Counted from the first letter of the stretch, positions 36,619-44,612 are shown. The stretch is DNA of 45,064 bases from Marinisporobacter sp. (GCA_025210525.1 JAOARP010000056.1:1-45064), one strand, 5' to 3'. Notes: generated from the letters alone by a model not told the origin. Numbers and translations: made by a program.

Positions 36619-37749
36619 TTATTTTATTAATTCATAGATAAATACACATACTTGCCCTCTTTTGACTTTTCCTTTGTAATCTATTGGATCAAGAACCTTA
36701 TCGATTACTCCTATTTTTTTAGCTTTAGCGAATGCAGTTTTAGCCCAATCGTGGATATTCACTGTGGTAGTGGTGTCTTTTGAATCTATTTTTATTTCTC
36801 CATAATTTTTCTCGTAGGCATTAACAAATATTTGAATTAATTCTTCCCCTGAGATTTCTTTTTCAGGTTTAAATGATCCATCAAAACCATTCATTAGACC
36901 ATTCTTATAAGCTGCATAAGCAAATTTACTATACCAACTTTCAGTTGATACATCGTCAAAGATTTTATCATTTTTATAAGTGTTTATATCTATATTTAAC
37001 CCTTTTACTAAGATAGCAGCTATTTGTGCTCTTGTCATAGAATCTTCTGGATTAAATTTGTTATTATCAAAACCAGAAATGATATTTTTTGTTGCTAATT
37101 TTTCTATGTAATCCTTCGCCCAATGACTATTGATATCTGAAAAAGTGTTTTGGGATGCACCGATTTCCTTCATGAATTCAGTTTCTTCTCGTGCAGTTTG
37201 TTGTATTTCTGCTATGATTTCGGCAATGCTTTTGGAAGACTTATTATTTTTTGTGCTCTCAGAATTCTTTTTATACATTCCTATTTCTTTCATGAACTCA
37301 TCTTCTTCTCTTAAGGCCTGTTTTATTTCGGCTATAATTTCTTCGATACTTTTTTGGGATGTGGAACTCTTTTTATACATTCCAATTTCCTTCATGAATT
37401 CAGTTTCTTCTTTTGCTGCTTGTTGTATTTCAGCTATGATTTCTTCAATACTTTTTGATGACTTATCAATTTTCGTACTTTTAGAGTCTTTTTTATACAT
37501 TCCAATCTCTTTCATAAAGGATTCTTCTTCTCGTGCAGCTTGCTTGATCTCCTTTATGATTTCTTCAATACTTTTGCTCTTTGTAGTTTTACGATCTTGT
37601 CTCACGGCACAAACGGAATAATATTTTGGATTAAATGTTTTATTTTTTACGATCCTAGGGGTATTTTCATACATATGACCATAAGATGTGAAACTAGTGC
37701 TTATGAGAAAAGAAGTAAGTAATAATAATGCTTTTGATTTATTTTTCAT
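36619..37749 (-). CDS. S-layer homology protein with four amphipathic helical repeats
   Basis: 376 residues. Signal peptide at 1-25 (MKNKSKALLLLTSFLISTSF). Four repeats follow, each around SIEEIIAEIQQAAREE then TEFMKEIGMYKK, 28 residues in length, joined by Lys/Ser-rich spacers; they should form charged helices. The C-terminal 190 residues contain SLH domains (TFSDINSHWAKDYIEKLATK, KIFDDVSTESWYSKFAYAAY and a weaker third) that attach the protein to the cell wall. Start at 37749 is preferred because GGGAGGG lies about 6 bases upstream. Function unknown; a coiled-coil surface spacer or binding motif is possible. Confidence 0.85.
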   Translation of the reverse strand: MKNKSKALLLLTSFLISTSFTSYGHMYENTPRIVKNKTFNPKYYSVCAVRQDRKTTKSKSIEEIIKEIKQAAREEESFMKEIGMYKKDSKSTKIDKSSKSIEEIIAEIQQAAKEETEFMKEIGMYKKSSTSQKSIEEIIAEIKQALREEDEFMKEIGMYKKNSESTKNNKSSKSIAEIIAEIQQTAREETEFMKEIGASQNTFSDINSHWAKDYIEKLATKNIISGFDNNKFNPEDSMTRAQIAAILVKGLNIDINTYKNDKIFDDVSTESWYSKFAYAAYKNGLMNGFDGSFKPEKEISGEELIQIFVNAYEKNYGEIKIDSKDTTTTVNIHDWAKTAFAKAKKIGVIDKVLDPIDYKGKVKRGQVCVFIYELIK

Positions 37750-37925
37750 GGCTATCCCTCCCTGACAAAAATATAATAGCACAATAAGTGGGAAAAAAAT
37801 GTAAAAAAATGAAATTTATACATACAATAAAAATTTTATATTTTATGTGTAAGAATTAAACAGATTTTGTTTAAATTAAAAAGACGAGTACTTATAAAGT
37901 ACACTTAAAAAATTCCAACAAAAAC

Positions 37926-37954
37926 TTTACAAAAGGATTATTAAGGATTAAAAT
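37926..37954 (+). promoter_or_regulatory. Sigma-A-type promoter of the thiamine operon
   Basis: TTTACA (37926-37931), 17-base spacer, TAAAAT (37949-37954), just upstream of the first TPP riboswitch. A small palindrome, GTACTT-ATA-AAGTAC, is at 37888-37902. Confidence 0.7.
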
Positions 37955-37976
37955 AAAAGAGAATTGAATAGCAATG

Positions 37977-38054
37977 CTAGAGGTGCCGTTTGGCTGAGAA
38001 GGAGAAATCCTAACTCTTACAACCTGATGCAGTTCATACTGTCGTAGGGAAGCG
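37977..38054 (+). ncRNA. TPP riboswitch 1 (THI element)
   Basis: Conserved THI blocks are present: GAGGTGCC, GGCTGAGA, AACCTGATGCAGTT and GTCGTAGGGAAGC, with the P3 and P3a stems (GCC-GTTT-GGC, AGGA-GAAA-TCCT). The part before the last block reads TTCATACTGTCG, slightly off the usual TAATAC form. Senses thiamine pyrophosphate. Confidence 0.92.
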
Positions 38055-38075
38055 AAGATCAAAATGATTATTTTT

Positions 38076-38103
38076 AAAGCTTACCTGGGTGTAAGCTTTT
38101 TTT
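38076..38103 (+). terminator. Terminator of riboswitch 1
   Basis: AAAGCTTAC and GTAAGCTTT form a perfect 9-bp stem followed by TTTT. It sits between the two riboswitches, so it forms the expression platform of the first. Confidence 0.9.
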
Positions 38104-38119
38104 AGTGGAAAAGTTTATA

Positions 38120-38213
38120 AACTTTGGGGGAGCTCATGTGGATGAGCTGAGAAAGAACTGAAAGTTCTGACCCGTATAACCTGATGTGGATAATGCCAAC
38201 GTAGGGAACTTTG
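38120..38213 (+). ncRNA. TPP riboswitch 2 (THI element)
   Basis: GGGGGAGC, GAGCTGAGA, an AGAACT-GAA-AGTTCT stem, AACCTGATGTGGATAATGCC and AACGTAGGGAACTTT match the THI element closely, nearer to consensus than the first copy. Confidence 0.93.
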
Positions 38214-38226
38214 TACGATTCTTATT

Positions 38227-38261
38227 AAAGTGCGAATTCTCTATGAATTTGCACTTTTTTT
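38227..38261 (+). terminator. Terminator of riboswitch 2
   Basis: AAAGTGCGAATTC (38227-38239) pairs with GAATTTGCACTTT (38245-38257, one G-U) and is followed by TTTT; about 60 bases before thiS. Confidence 0.9.
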
Positions 38262-38321
38262 AATCGGGGTAAAAAATTATATAACATAGATAAACATTCG
38301 TAAAGGAAAGGAGGAAAAGCT

Positions 38322-38516
38322 ATGATGATCAATGGAAAAGAAAGGAATTTTGACACAGGAATGACTATCTGTGAATTATTAAAAAAGCTAGATTTAAACG
38401 AAGAAAAGGAAGTTGTGGAAGTAAATTTTACAATGATCTCAAGAGAAAAATACAAGGAACCCATATTGAACAAAGAAAACAAAGTGGAGATTGTGAGCTT
38501 TGTTGGAGGTAGTTGA
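38322..38516 (+). CDS. thiS: Sulfur carrier protein ThiS, ending Gly-Gly-Ser
   Basis: 64 residues. Ubiquitin-like carrier that delivers sulfur for the thiazole of thiamine. ThiS features: ICELLKKLDL, VEVNFTMISREKY and KVEIVSFVGGS at the end. Active ThiS ends in an exposed Gly-Gly whose carboxylate is adenylated; here the gene codes for one extra Ser after Gly-Gly, directly before TGA. The extra residue would have to be removed, or the protein may be inactive. AAAGGAGG lies 7 bases before the ATG. Confidence 0.85.
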   Translation: MMINGKERNFDTGMTICELLKKLDLNEEKEVVEVNFTMISREKYKEPILNKENKVEIVSFVGGS

Positions 38517-38517
38517 T

Positions 38518-38790
38518 GTGAAAATTTATGTAAATGAAAAGCCTATTATTGTTAATGAAAAAGCTACAGCTTTTGGAATTCGTGATTTTGTGAAAAAGGA
38601 AGCAGATATTGTAGTTCTAAATGGATTTATTTTAAGAGAAGATGCACCTTTGAAAAAGGAGGACAGGCTTACTCTTGTTATAAGGGGAGAAATTCCAAAT
38701 GAAAAAGAGATAGAAGCTATGATTATTGCAAATTACAATAAAAAGGAGAAGGATGAAAATGACATATACAACGCAAATGGATGCAGCTAG
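38518..38790 (+). CDS. ThiF stub: N-terminal ThiS-like domain without the adenylyltransferase
   Basis: 90 residues from GTG at 38518 (GGAGG 8 bases upstream). [29 protein letters not shown]-like ([15 protein letters not shown]) and [20 protein letters not shown] match the ubiquitin-like N-terminal domain found on clostridial ThiF proteins. In those proteins an adenylyltransferase (E1-like) domain of about 200 residues follows; here the frame runs for only about 20 more residues (ending GCS) and into the start of thiC. No Gly-Gly end. It looks like a deletion product; whether it is made or useful is unknown. Confidence 0.75.
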   Translation: MKIYVNEKPIIVNEKATAFGIRDFVKKEADIVVLNGFILREDAPLKKEDRLTLVIRGEIPNEKEIEAMIIANYNKKEKDENDIYNANGCS

Positions 38791-40072
38791 AAAAGGAATT
38801 ATCACAAAGGAAATGGAAATTGTATCAAAAAAAGAAAAAATGGATGTAGAAAATTTAAGAAAGTTGATAGCAGAAGGAAAGGTAATTATTCCTGCAAATA
38901 AAAATCATAAAAATATAGATCCAGAAGGGGTAGGAGAAGGATTAAGAACAAAGATTAACGTAAACTTAGGGATTTCAAAGGATTGCTGTGATATAGATAA
39001 AGAGCTTGAGAAAGTTCAAACAGCTATTGATATGAAGGCGGAAGCTATTATGGATTTGAGTTCCTTTGGAAAAACAGAAGAGTTCAGACAAAGATTAGTA
39101 GATATGTCTCCGGCTATGATTGGAACTGTTCCTGTATATGATGCAGTAGGTTTTTACGATAAGGAGTTAAAAGATATTACGGCAGAGGAATTTTTAAAGG
39201 TTGTAAGAAAGCATGCAGAGGATGGAGTAGACTTTGTTACAATCCATGCAGGAATCAATCAATATACAGCAGAAGTTTTTAAAAGAAATAAAAGACTTAC
39301 AAATATTGTTTCAAGGGGTGGGTCATTAATCTATGCTTGGATGGAGCTAAACAATAAGGAAAATCCATTCTTTGAATATTATGATGAGTTATTAGATATT
39401 TGTGAAGAATATGATATGACTTTAAGCCTTGGAGATGCATGTAGACCAGGAAGTGTTAATGATGCTACAGATCCAAGTCAAATTCAGGAATTGCTGATCT
39501 TGGGAGAGTTAACGAAAAGAGCATGGGAAAAAAATGTACAGGTAATGATCGAAGGACCTGGACATATGGCAATTAATGAAATAGCTGCAAATGTAATGAT
39601 TGAGAAAAAACTTTGTCATGGAGCACCATTCTATGTACTAGGACCTATCGTTACAGATGTGGCACCAGGATATGATCATATTACGAGTGCTATTGGTGGA
39701 GCACTTGCTGCAAGTCATGGAGTAGATTTCTTATGTTATGTTACACCAGCAGAGCATTTAAGACTTCCAAATTTAGAAGATATGAAGGAAGGAATTGTTG
39801 CAACAAGAATTGCTGCCCATGCAGGAGACTTAGGAAAAAATATTGAGGGTGCAAAAGAGTGGGATTATGAAATGAGTAAGGCAAGACAAGAACTAGATTG
39901 GGAAAAGATGTTTGAACTAGCTATGGACCCTGAAAAGGCTAGAAGATATAGAGCAGAATCGTTGCCAGCTCATGAAGATAGTTGTACTATGTGTGGAAAA
40001 ATGTGTTCTATGAGAAATATGAACAAAGTAATGGAAGGGAAAAACATCAATATCTTGAGAGAAGATGACTAA
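38759..40072 (+). CDS. thiC: Phosphomethylpyrimidine synthase (radical SAM)
   Basis: 437 residues. Converts aminoimidazole ribotide to hydroxymethylpyrimidine phosphate. Motifs: [13 protein letters not shown] at the N-terminus, [39 protein letters not shown], and the iron-sulfur motif CTMCGKMC near the C-terminus. The last motif has three residues between the second and third cysteine, one fewer than the CX2CX4C of E. coli ThiC. ATG at 38759 preferred (AAGGAG 10 bases upstream); ATG at 38753 is possible. Overlaps the ThiF stub. TPP control argues for thiC rather than the cobamide homologue bzaF. Confidence 0.9.
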   Translation: MTYTTQMDAARKGIITKEMEIVSKKEKMDVENLRKLIAEGKVIIPANKNHKNIDPEGVGEGLRTKINVNLGISKDCCDIDKELEKVQTAIDMKAEAIMDLSSFGKTEEFRQRLVDMSPAMIGTVPVYDAVGFYDKELKDITAEEFLKVVRKHAEDGVDFVTIHAGINQYTAEVFKRNKRLTNIVSRGGSLIYAWMELNNKENPFFEYYDELLDICEEYDMTLSLGDACRPGSVNDATDPSQIQELLILGELTKRAWEKNVQVMIEGPGHMAINEIAANVMIEKKLCHGAPFYVLGPIVTDVAPGYDHITSAIGGALAASHGVDFLCYVTPAEHLRLPNLEDMKEGIVATRIAAHAGDLGKNIEGAKEWDYEMSKARQELDWEKMFELAMDPEKARRYRAESLPAHEDSCTMCGKMCSMRNMNKVMEGKNINILREDD

Positions 40073-40669
40073 ATGCTTTGTCTCATTACTAATAGAGAAA
40101 TCATAAAAAATGGAACATTCAAAGAAGTGATTGAAAAAGCAGTAGCAGGTGGAGTAGACCGTGTGATCTTAAGAGAAAAGGATCTAATTTATGATGAATT
40201 ATTACCCATAGCTCAAGAAACAAGAAAAATCACAAAAGAAAACAATGCTTCTTTGATAATCAATAGGAATTTAGAGGTGGCAAAAGCTGTAGATGCTGAT
40301 GGATTCCATATAGGTTTTCATGATTTGATAACAGCTAAACCTGATTGGCAAGGTCTTTTAGGCGTTTCTATACATAGCTTAGAGGAGGCTGTTTTAGCAG
40401 AAAAAAATGGAGCAGATTATCTACTCGCTAGTCATGTATATGCAACAGATTGTAAAAAAGGATTAGCACCTAGAGGAATATCTTTTATAAAAGAAATAAA
40501 AAAATATGTAAATATTCCTGTTATCGCTTTAGGAGGGATTAAACTTGAGAATGTAGGAGAAGTTCTTTCCACAGGAGTAGATGGGATTGCTGTCATGTCG
40601 GCTATTATGGCATCAGAGAGCCCTTATACAGCAGTTAAAAAGTTTAAATGTAAGATGGATACTGTCTAG
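40073..40669 (+). CDS. tenI: Thiazole tautomerase TenI (ThiE-like fold)
   Basis: 198 residues, TIM-barrel of the ThiE/TenI family. The segment SIHSLEEAVLAEKNGADYLL and SHVYATDCKKGLAPRG match Bacillus TenI, including the histidine I recall as catalytic (His122 of TenI) in SHVYATDCKKG. ThiE signatures are not kept: the Asn-Asp magnesium site reads LIINRNLEVA, with Arg for Asp. TenI acts on the product of ThiG, which is not in the window. Begins directly after the thiC stop codon, so translation is probably coupled. Confidence 0.8.
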   Translation: MLCLITNREIIKNGTFKEVIEKAVAGGVDRVILREKDLIYDELLPIAQETRKITKENNASLIINRNLEVAKAVDADGFHIGFHDLITAKPDWQGLLGVSIHSLEEAVLAEKNGADYLLASHVYATDCKKGLAPRGISFIKEIKKYVNIPVIALGGIKLENVGEVLSTGVDGIAVMSAIMASESPYTAVKKFKCKMDTV

Positions 40670-40693
40670 AAAAAAATATTTATTCAAAATAGA

Positions 40694-40722
40694 TTGACAA
40701 ATAAAGAAAAAGTTGGTAAAAT
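40694..40722 (+). promoter_or_regulatory. Strong sigma-A-type promoter of the transporter gene
   Basis: TTGACA (40694-40699), 17-base spacer, TAAAAT (40717-40722). Gives a leader of about 155 bases before the coding start. Confidence 0.8.
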
Positions 40723-40761
40723 TACCACAATATATAGACACCTTAAAACATTAAAACTTTA

Positions 40762-40852
40762 AAGCGATGAAGGAGAGAAAAGAAAATATACAATTTTGTT
40801 CTAAACTTCTTGCCCCTTTATTCTAGATGGATAGAGGGCGAGAAGTTTTTTT
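40762..40852 (+). promoter_or_regulatory. Attenuator-like leader, possibly a shortened T-box
   Basis: AGCGATGAAGGAGAG (40762-40776) resembles the start of T-box stem I. AAACTTCTTGCCC (40803-40815) pairs with GGGCGAGAAGTTT (40836-40848, one G-U) over a 20-base loop, then a T-run: a terminator inside the leader, 32 bases before the start codon. The T-box antiterminator sequence (TGGNACCGCG) is not seen, so either it is a remnant or another type of attenuator. Confidence 0.5.
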
Positions 40853-40883
40853 ATTAAAAAACATCATAAAGGAGGAGTTAAAA

Positions 40884-42065
40884 ATGACATTAAGTGTTAT
40901 TGTAGCATTTACAGCAATTCTTTTGGTACTGGCCATTGGAGAAGTTGTATCTACGAAAACAAAAGCATTTGTTCCATCAGTATTTGTTTCAGCGGTCTTA
41001 TTTTTAATTGGTTTTTGGACTATTTTCCCTAAGGATTTAATTGATCAAGGTTCTTTTGTAAAACCAGTTGTTTATGTATCCATGTATTTGTTGCTAACAC
41101 ATATGGGAACTTTGATGAGCATTAAAGAATTGTTTGCACAATGGAGAACCTTTGTAATAGCTATCGCTGGTATAGCAGGAATCTGTGCAATGACTTTAAC
41201 TATTGGAAAAGCATTTTTCGGATGGCAAACAGTAGTTGTAGCAACACCGCCTCTTACTGGAGGAGTTGTAGCATCTATTTTGATGTCTAATGCAGCAAAT
41301 GATTTAGGAATGACAAGTCTTGCAGTACTTGCAACTTGTATGTATATCATGCAGGGTTTTGCAGGATACCCTATTACAGCATTATGCTTAAAAAAGGAAG
41401 CTAATAGAGTAAAAAATGTTTATAGAACTAAGAAAGAAAGTGGAGAATTAGATGCGACAGCAGAGATGGCAGCAGGGAAGGATCAGAAAAAGCTTATTCC
41501 ACCCCTTCCTGAAAAGTATCAAACTTCTTATATGATTTTACTAAAATTAGGAATAGTTGCATGTCTTGCACACTTTGTTTCACCATATATTCACTTGAAT
41601 GAATTTGTTGTTTGTTTAATCTTTGGTGTTATTGGTTGTGAAATAGGATTCCTTGAATCTAGAGCTCTTAATAAAGCTAATGCTTTTGGATGGTTGATGA
41701 CAGTGCTTATGGCATTTATTTTTGCAAGTTTATCCAAAGCAACGCCAGCAATGCTTGCTGAAATTGTAGGACCTCTATTAGGAATTATCGTTTTAGGGGT
41801 TGCAGGAATGGCAATCGTATCTATGTTTGTTGGTAAACTTTTAGGATATACAAAAGAAATGGCATTTTCTGTAGCTTTGACAGCGCTATTTGGTTTTCCA
41901 GCAGATTATATTTTAACTATTGAAGCTGTAAAATCTGTATGTGAGACAGAAGAAGAAAAGGAATATGTATTAGACGATATGCTACCAAAGATGCTTGTAG
42001 GTGGATTTACAACTGTAACTATTGCTTCTGTTATTATTGCAGGAGTCTTTGTGAAAATGATATAA
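40884..42065 (+). CDS. Multi-pass membrane transporter-like protein
   Basis: 393 residues with about 10-11 predicted membrane helices and a charged central loop (about 180-215). The pattern (TPPLTGGVVASILMSNAANDLG in the first half, GFPADYILTIEAVK in the second) vaguely resembles sodium/glutamate symporter-type carriers, but I cannot assign a family. GGAGGAG lies 6-7 bases before the ATG at 40884; an in-frame ATG at 40827 falls inside the leader terminator. Followed by an M20 amidohydrolase gene, suggesting uptake of the hydrolase's substrate. Confidence 0.7.
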   Translation: MTLSVIVAFTAILLVLAIGEVVSTKTKAFVPSVFVSAVLFLIGFWTIFPKDLIDQGSFVKPVVYVSMYLLLTHMGTLMSIKELFAQWRTFVIAIAGIAGICAMTLTIGKAFFGWQTVVVATPPLTGGVVASILMSNAANDLGMTSLAVLATCMYIMQGFAGYPITALCLKKEANRVKNVYRTKKESGELDATAEMAAGKDQKKLIPPLPEKYQTSYMILLKLGIVACLAHFVSPYIHLNEFVVCLIFGVIGCEIGFLESRALNKANAFGWLMTVLMAFIFASLSKATPAMLAEIVGPLLGIIVLGVAGMAIVSMFVGKLLGYTKEMAFSVALTALFGFPADYILTIEAVKSVCETEEEKEYVLDDMLPKMLVGGFTTVTIASVIIAGVFVKMI

Positions 42066-42077
42066 AAATATACATAT

Positions 42078-42120
42078 AAACCTTCGTCACTGTCTTTTAG
42101 ATAGTGAGGAGGTTTTATAT
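42078..42120 (+). terminator. Imperfect hairpin after transporter gene
   Basis: AAACCTTCGTCACTGTC pairs imperfectly with GATAGTGAGGAGGTTT and runs into TTATA. Read-through into the M20 gene is possible. Confidence 0.6.
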
Positions 42121-42162
42121 ATTAACAAAATGAATTTAAATATAGATAAGGGGGGAATGATC

Positions 42163-43329
42163 ATGAACATGAAAGAATTAGCACAAAAAAACAAGCAATA
42201 TGTTATTGATCTAAGGAGGGAATTTCATCAGCATCCTGAGCCAAGCTGGAAGGAAGTTAGGACTTCAAAAAGAATCAAGGAAGAGCTTGATAAGATGGAG
42301 ATTCCATATGTATCTGTAGCAGGGACAGGGGTTGTAGCAACAATAGAAGGGAAAAACAAAGGAAAGACTGTAGCATTAAGAGCTGATATTGATGCGTTAC
42401 AGGTAAATGAAGCAAATGATGTTCCTTATAAATCTCAAAATGAAGGGATTATGCATGCGTGTGGTCATGATGGGCATGGCGCTATGCTTTTAGGAGCAGC
42501 TAAAATATTAAATGAGAGCAAAGAAAGAATCAATGGAAAAGTGAAATTATTTTTTCAGCCTGCAGAGGAATTAGCTGAAGGGGCAGAGAAAATGGTTCAA
42601 GAAGGTGTTATGGAAGGGGTAGATGGTGTATTTGGTATTCATCTATGGAGTGATTTACCTTGTGGAACTGTATCTGTAGAAGAAGGGCCCCGTATGGCAT
42701 CAGCAGATTTATTTAAAATTAAAGTAGTTGGCAAGGGGGGGCATGGGTCTTTGCCGCATCAAGGAGTAGATGCAGTAGTTGTAGCTTCTGCTATTGTAAT
42801 GGATTTACAATCTGTTGTAAGTAGAGAAATAAGTCCTTTAGAATCAGCTGTTGTAAGTGTAGGTAAATTCGTAGGAGGAACAAGATTTAATGTAATTGCT
42901 GATGAAGCCGTTCTTGAAGGAACAACAAGATGCTTTAATAATGAAATAAGAAAAGATTTTCCTAAAATGCTTGAGAGAATAGCTAAAAATACAGCAGCAA
43001 GTTATAGAGCAGAAGCAGAACTTGAGTATACACCTGGTACACCTGCTACAATCAATGAAGCAGTTTGCTCAAGAGTTGCTGAAAAATCTGTTGAAAAGCT
43101 ATTAGGTAAAGAAGGAATTATAAAAATGGAGAAAGTTACAGGTGGAGAAGATTTTGCCATGTACTTAGAGAAGGCACCAGGGACAATTGCCTTTGTTGGA
43201 GTAAGAAATAAAGAAAAGGAAGCGGATTATCCACATCACCACCCAAGATTTAACATGGATGAAGATGCATTACCAATTGGATCAGCTCTTTATGCACAGT
43301 TTGCAGTAGATTTTTTAGATGAAGAATAA
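42163..43329 (+). CDS. M20 family metal-dependent amidohydrolase
   Basis: 388 residues. M20D peptidase/amidohydrolase (IAA-amino acid hydrolase, N-acetyldiaminopimelate deacetylase and aminobenzoyl-glutamate hydrolase relatives). Metal motifs: RADIDALQV, HACGHDGHGAMLL, FFQPAEELAEGA (catalytic Glu), FGIHLW, TGGEDFA and PHHHPRF. The dimerisation domain begins near KIKVVGKGGHGSLPHQG. It hydrolyses an N-acyl amino acid or similar amide; substrate unknown. ATG at 42163 chosen (GGGGGG about 8 bases upstream); the ATG at 42130 lacks an RBS. Paired with the transporter before it. Confidence 0.9.
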   Translation: MNMKELAQKNKQYVIDLRREFHQHPEPSWKEVRTSKRIKEELDKMEIPYVSVAGTGVVATIEGKNKGKTVALRADIDALQVNEANDVPYKSQNEGIMHACGHDGHGAMLLGAAKILNESKERINGKVKLFFQPAEELAEGAEKMVQEGVMEGVDGVFGIHLWSDLPCGTVSVEEGPRMASADLFKIKVVGKGGHGSLPHQGVDAVVVASAIVMDLQSVVSREISPLESAVVSVGKFVGGTRFNVIADEAVLEGTTRCFNNEIRKDFPKMLERIAKNTAASYRAEAELEYTPGTPATINEAVCSRVAEKSVEKLLGKEGIIKMEKVTGGEDFAMYLEKAPGTIAFVGVRNKEKEADYPHHHPRFNMDEDALPIGSALYAQFAVDFLDEE

Positions 43330-43368
43330 AAATTGAGCCTAGGTTTTATGACCTAGGCTTGAATTTTA
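43330..43368. terminator. Bidirectional terminator
   Basis: AGCCTAGGT (43336-43344) and ACCTAGGCT (43351-43359) form a perfect stem, extended by AAAATT and AATTTT on the outer sides, between convergent genes. Confidence 0.87.
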
Positions 43369-43770
43369 TCATAGCATAAATTCATCTTCTAGATATTTCA
43401 TTTTTCTAACGATTTTTGTTGCAATTTCAAAATCTTTTTTATCAATTGATTCGTCTAAAAGTCTTCGAAGCTTTAAAACCTCTTCTTTTTTTTCTTTAAT
43501 TAATTCTTTGTGAGTTATAGTAGTAGAGAGTTTTGGAGATCCATGAAGTTGTTGATTTTCTTTTGACGATAAATAAACTTCTCCTTCTAAAAATTCGCCA
43601 TGACGTTTTACTGCAACATATATTTCATCTTTTAAACTTGTTAATTTACCTGTTAGAAAATAGTCTTTAAGGATTTTTTGTCTGATATCATCATATAGCT
43701 TTTGATTAGACATCTGCTCTAGTCCCTGTATAAAAGGAACACGAGATACAAACAATAACTTTTTCATCAT
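43369..43770 (-). CDS. Small protein with C-terminal UVR-like motif
   Basis: 133 residues. The last 40 residues (KLRRLLDESIDKKDFEIATK, then KMKYLEDE) resemble the UVR motif of UvrB/UvrC and of clostridial McsA-like proteins, a helical hairpin for protein contact. The first 90 residues are not recognised. No cysteine zinc motif, so it is not McsA itself. AAGGAG lies 5 bases before the start. Function unknown. Confidence 0.6.
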   Translation of the reverse strand: MMKKLLFVSRVPFIQGLEQMSNQKLYDDIRQKILKDYFLTGKLTSLKDEIYVAVKRHGEFLEGEVYLSSKENQQLHGSPKLSTTITHKELIKEKKEEVLKLRRLLDESIDKKDFEIATKIVRKMKYLEDEFML

Positions 43771-43991
43771 AAAAACTCCTTGTTCATATGATTAAAAACC
43801 ATAATGATTATAAAAGAATAGAAGCTTCTTATTATATAGTATTGTTTGAAAAGGTAGTTTTCTTTCATTAAGATAATGGAGGTGAAGATATATATTGGTT
43901 ATTCTCTCCTTTATAAATTTCATAATGTGAGTATATAAAAAGATGGATTGGAGATACTTACTACTAGGTTGAATGATTAGGAGGGAATTTT

Positions 43992-44612
43992 ATGTTGAAA
44001 TCTGTTATTCATGGGGATTTAAGAAATCAAACGGGATCAAATGTATGTTATCGTATAAGAAATGTTGGTCATGTTCCAGCAGTAGTATACGGACATAATA
44101 CAAATACAAGGGCAATAGAATTAGATAAAAGGGAAATAGATCATATTATAAGAAGCTATGGAACAAATGTACTCTTTGATTTAGAAGTAGGGATCAATCA
44201 CGAAACAGTTATGATTAAGGAGATTCAAAGAAATCCATTGACGGATGAAATAAGACATATAGATTTTCAACGAATAGCTGGGAATAAGCCAATACATACA
44301 ACGGTGCCTATTCGATTAATAGGAAAAGAAAAAGTAGAATCAAGTATTGGTGTTGTACAGCAGCAATTAAGAGAAGTACATATTGAATGCTTACCAGATC
44401 GTATTCCTGAGAGCTTAGAGGTGGATATATCATCGTTAGCACCAGGAAATCCTTTGAAGATAGCAGATGTGGAGTTTGCTGAGGAAATTAGTATATTGAA
44501 TGAACCTTATGAGGTGGTTGCTGCCCTTACAAAAGCAGAAAAAGCTATAGAAACAGTAGAAGATGAGGATTTGCTAGAGAAAGTCTTGGAAGTACCTGAA
44601 GATTTAAAGTAG
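43992..44612 (+). CDS. rplY: 50S ribosomal protein bL25 (Ctc type)
   Basis: 206 residues. N-terminal 5S rRNA-binding domain (GHVPAVVYGHN, VMIKEIQRNPLTDEIRHIDF) plus the C-terminal beta domain of the longer Ctc form (VPIRLIGKEKVESS, GNPLKIADVEF) and an acidic tail. GGAGGG precedes the ATG. Located just upstream of an rRNA operon, in the same direction, but with its own terminator. Confidence 0.93.
   Translation: MLKSVIHGDLRNQTGSNVCYRIRNVGHVPAVVYGHNTNTRAIELDKREIDHIIRSYGTNVLFDLEVGINHETVMIKEIQRNPLTDEIRHIDFQRIAGNKPIHTTVPIRLIGKEKVESSIGVVQQQLREVHIECLPDRIPESLEVDISSLAPGNPLKIADVEFAEEISILNEPYEVVAALTKAEKAIETVEDEDLLEKVLEVPEDLK

Noticed and set aside
37130-37621. Open plus-strand frame of 163 codons
   Set aside because: It lies opposite the SLH repeat protein, has no ribosome site, and its repeats merely mirror the coding repeats on the other strand.
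40073-40669. Thiamine phosphate synthase (thiE)
   Set aside because: The TenI signature TDCKKG is present and the ThiE magnesium-binding Asp is missing.
40827-40883. N-terminal extension of the transporter gene
   Set aside because: The upstream ATG lies in the loop of the leader terminator without an RBS; the ATG at 40884 follows GGAGGAG.
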